Below are positions 13,860-15,505 of a DNA stretch of 15,505 bases, in pieces (the first letter of the stretch is position 1; each line of letters opens with the position of its first letter). The stretch is from assembly GCA_023460875.1 (NCBI GenBank), contig JAEWOQ010000122.1:1-15505 (forward strand). The letters run 5' to 3'. Under the pieces are notes generated by a model. It made no database searches. It saw only the letters and a program-made list of their open reading frames with translations, and had not been told where the DNA came from. The translations under genes and the position numbers were made by a program. Source of the stretch: Pseudomonadota bacterium. Lineage in GTDB: Bacteria > Myxococcota_A > Polyangia > Polyangiales > Polyangiaceae.

Positions 13860-13994
13860 CTCGCGGAGGCCGTTACCACGAAGTGAGCCGGCAGCGAATT
13901 GCAATCCGATCGCTTGGGGCACATCGACCTACCCTTCGGCGTCAGATGGGTGACGCGGAGGGGAGAGAAGCTGCTAAATGTCCTCTCACTCCTC
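13860..13994. promoter_or_regulatory. Divergent promoter region between parvulin-like and zinc-ribbon genes
   Basis: These 135 bp must contain the start signals for both divergent genes. The most AT-rich spot is the 8-bp palindrome ATTGCAAT (13898-13905), which could serve as a TTGCAA -35-like box on either strand or as a regulator half-site. I see no convincing -10 at the right spacing and no -24/-12 (sigma-54) pair. A purine tract GGAGGGGAGAG (13957-13967) lies about 27 nt before the zinc-ribbon ATG, too far to be its ribosome site. Confidence 0.4.
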
Positions 13995-15505
13995 ATGTTC
14001 GAAGTCTCGTGCCCCAGCTGTCGCGCAAAGTATCCCGTCGACGAGCGCCGGGTGCCCCCCACGGGCTTGAAGATGCGCTGCCCGAAGTGCGGCGAGTCGT
14101 TTCAGGTCACGGCTCCGGCGCCAGAGAGCCCCCCCGTGTTGGGCGCGGCGCTGGGCCTCACGGCGCCGAGCGCGGCAGGTCGACCTGCCCTCGGACGTGT
14201 GGCTCTGGGGGCGCGCGATGGCGCTCCGCAGAAGAGCGCTCCGCAAAAGAGCGCTTCGCCCGTTGCCGCAGGACGACCTCCGCCACCGCGCACCACGAGA
14301 TCGACGATGCTGGGGGTGGCTCCCGCCCAGAGCAGCCCGGAAGGCCCTCCAGCCGCTCCACGACGGCCACCTCCGCGGCCCACCGTGAGCGAGGGCGCGG
14401 CACTCCCCGCCGTCGCCCCGCCGCGCCCTGCGACGCAGCCGGGGCGCTCGACGACCTTGGGCGTGGGCTCGTTGGCTCCTCGCCCCGCGCCGCCTCGCGT
14501 CGGGGAAGCGGCGCCGTCCGGCCTCGACCTCGCCCCCGAGGAGCTCTTCTCCGTGGCGCCGCTGGACGAGATGGAGGTCGAGCTTCCCTCGGGTTCGTCC
14601 TCGCTCCCTCCCAGCTTCGAAGAAGCGGAGCTGCCTGCGCCGGTCCCCGCCGAACGCTCCTCCCTCGACCTCGGGGACCTTCCTCTGCCCGCGCGGCGCC
14701 GGGATCCCGGAGGCTTCGGGGAAGAGTTCGAGTTCGGCGACGCCAGCGCTGAGGCGCCCCTCGCCTCAGACGTCCCGGCGATGCGTGGCGGGGTGCCTGC
14801 CCAGGAGATCGACCTCCCCTCCGTTCCACCGGCGATGGGGGCCCGTGCCGGAAAGCTCGAGGTCGATCTCCCCGCGTCCGTGGGTGAGGTCGATCTCCCG
14901 TCCGTCCCTCCGGCGGCGGCGGCGTTCGCTGGAGGTGAGTTCGAGCTCTCGGGGACGCCCGACGAGATCCCCGAGCTCCCCACGTTGCCGCCGCAGCGCG
15001 CTCAGGCACGTGCTGCCGCCGAGCCATTGGACGAGGCCCTCGCCAACGAGCTTCCCGTGATGACCGGCGAGCTGCCCGATCTGAGCGCCGACCTGCCCGA
15101 TCTCGGCGTGGATCTGCCTGATCTCGGCGTGGATCTGCCCACGATCGGCGGCGATTTGCCCACCGTGGGCGGCGGCCTCCCCGATCTGGCGGCGGCTCTC
15201 CCGGACAACGGAGGTGCGCTCCCGGACCTCGGCGCGGAGCTCCCCCTCGTGGACGGCAAGCTCCCTCAGCGCGCGGCGGAGCTACCAGCAAAGCTCGGGG
15301 AGCCCGTCAGTGAGCCCCCTCCAGGTTCGTTCGGCTCCTCGAGCGGCGACGCCGACCTCGAGGATGGCGGCTACCAAGGCATAGACCTCGGCAGCTCGCC
15401 CGGAGGCTCGGGTGGGGCGCCGCCCTTCTCGGGGGACGGGGACGAGTTCGACGCCTTCCCCACCGAGGAGCCCGCGGGGGCGGGGGCCGCGGGGGGGGGG
15501 GGGGG
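13995..15505 (+). CDS. MJ0042-type zinc-ribbon protein with LP-heptad repeats (partial, runs off the window)
   Basis: Translating from the ATG at 13995 gives 503 codons with no stop before the window ends. Residues 1-39 are an MJ0042-type zinc ribbon: CPSC (Cys6, Cys9), AKYPVDERRV, GLKMRCPKC (Cys29, Cys32), GESFQV. These match the family closely and fix the start, although no Shine-Dalgarno site precedes it. Residues 40-350 are a Pro/Ala-rich, then acidic, disordered linker with a doubled APQKS (77-86) and repeated DLPSVPPA-type motifs. Residues 353-436 are twelve consecutive heptads starting with LP (such as LPDLGVD and LPDLGAE). An acidic Gly/Ser-rich stretch follows. No membrane helix is seen so far. 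Myxobacterial proteins of this layout often continue into TPR or membrane segments, so the missing end may hold the functional domain. The role is unknown; a scaffold or regulatory adaptor is my guess. The last 15 bases are all G and may not be real. Confidence 0.85.
   Translation, partial: MFEVSCPSCRAKYPVDERRVPPTGLKMRCPKCGESFQVTAPAPESPPVLGAALGLTAPSAAGRPALGRVALGARDGAPQKSAPQKSASPVAAGRPPPPRTTRSTMLGVAPAQSSPEGPPAAPRRPPPRPTVSEGAALPAVAPPRPATQPGRSTTLGVGSLAPRPAPPRVGEAAPSGLDLAPEELFSVAPLDEMEVELPSGSSSLPPSFEEAELPAPVPAERSSLDLGDLPLPARRRDPGGFGEEFEFGDASAEAPLASDVPAMRGGVPAQEIDLPSVPPAMGARAGKLEVDLPASVGEVDLPSVPPAAAAFAGGEFELSGTPDEIPELPTLPPQRAQARAAAEPLDEALANELPVMTGELPDLSADLPDLGVDLPDLGVDLPTIGGDLPTVGGGLPDLAAALPDNGGALPDLGAELPLVDGKLPQRAAELPAKLGEPVSEPPPGSFGSSSGDADLEDGGYQGIDLGSSPGGSGGAPPFSGDGDEFDAFPTEEPAGAGAAGGGG
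14223..14252 (+). repeat. Tandem 15-bp units encoding APQKS twice
   Basis: GCTCCGCAGAAGAGC (14223-14237) is followed directly by GCTCCGCAAAAGAGC (14238-14252), one mismatch apart. It encodes a doubled basic APQKS in the linker right after the zinc ribbon, in frame. Confidence 0.85.
15051..15302 (+). repeat. Twelve 21-bp units encoding LP heptads
   Basis: Twelve consecutive 21-bp units, each starting with a Leu-Pro codon pair, run without interruption from 15051 to 15302. The most similar neighbours encode LPDLGVD twice and differ at only two bases. Others are diverged (LPTIGGD, LPDLAAA, LPDNGGA, LPLVDGK, LPAKLGE). The period is 7 residues, but the Pro in every unit rules out a coiled coil. 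An extended or ligand-binding repeat is more likely. Confidence 0.9.
15491..15505. other. Terminal run of 15 G
   Basis: The window ends in 15 consecutive G. Such runs at the end of assembled sequence commonly come from dark cycles in two-colour Illumina chemistry or a collapsed homopolymer. The glycine codons it would encode should not be trusted. Confidence 0.7.

Noticed and set aside
8445..13886. Plus-strand ORF of 1813 codons
   Set aside because: It is Arg/Gln/Gly/Glu-rich, has no recognisable domain and lies antisense to clear TPR and parvulin-like genes. It fits a high-GC shadow frame.
14158..15291. Minus-strand ORF of 377 codons, and an overlapping 293-codon one (14102-14983)
   Set aside because: Both are Arg/Ser/Pro/Gly-rich shadows of the zinc-ribbon gene, whose plus frame carries a conserved ribbon and regular heptads.
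15051..15302. CRISPR-like array
   Set aside because: The 21-bp units are contiguous, have no spacers, drift in sequence and keep one open frame, so they are protein-coding repeats.

Overview
This window is about 15.5 kb of very GC-rich DNA (clearly around 70% G+C by eye), packed with long genes on both strands. The protein types point to a myxobacterium or close deltaproteobacterial relative, probably from the Polyangia/Sandaracinaceae side. The signs are an N-terminal MJ0042-type zinc ribbon on a Pro-rich repeat protein, two giant tetratricopeptide proteins with a C-terminal domain that I associate with myxobacterial TPR proteins, an Arg-rich ribosomal protein S21, and few clear Shine-Dalgarno sites. 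This placement is inference; the window has no rRNA or other marker beyond rpsU. The right end is a run of 15 G and the left end is a short-repeat tangle, so both edges look like contig ends.

Left part (1-3336). A leftward two-gene unit encodes a DUF971 protein (1071-1427) and a family-4 glycosyltransferase (21-1067), with only three bases between them. Divergent from it is rpsU (1481-1714, GTG start), followed by a gap of about 300 bp with a strong GC hairpin. Then comes a rightward gene for a membrane-anchored, Asp-box (BNR/sialidase-like) beta-propeller protein (2023-3336). It converges on the next block across a hairpin that probably terminates transcription from both sides.

Centre (3376-13859, all leftward). 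Three genes are probably co-transcribed in the order 13859 to 3376. The first encodes a small membrane-anchored parvulin-like protein whose active-site residues look lost. The second and third encode TPR proteins of about 1649 and 1592 residues that overlap by ATGA. The two giants share a related C-terminal domain and look like an ancient tandem duplication. Short in-frame tandem duplications are scattered through both.

Right part (13995 to the edge). A rightward gene diverges from the parvulin-like gene. It encodes a protein with an N-terminal four-cysteine zinc ribbon and a long Pro/Asp/Leu linker containing twelve consecutive 7-residue LP repeats. It has no stop before the window ends. No complete ORF with a stop covers it; I translated it by hand from 13995.

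Working idea (inference): the zinc-ribbon/LP-repeat protein, the anchored degenerate parvulin and the two TPR scaffolds form one divergent locus for a cell-envelope or motility-type scaffold. None of the four has an obvious catalytic centre. This is the part of the window most likely to hold something undescribed. I found no CRISPR array, tRNA, rRNA, insertion sequence or phage gene.
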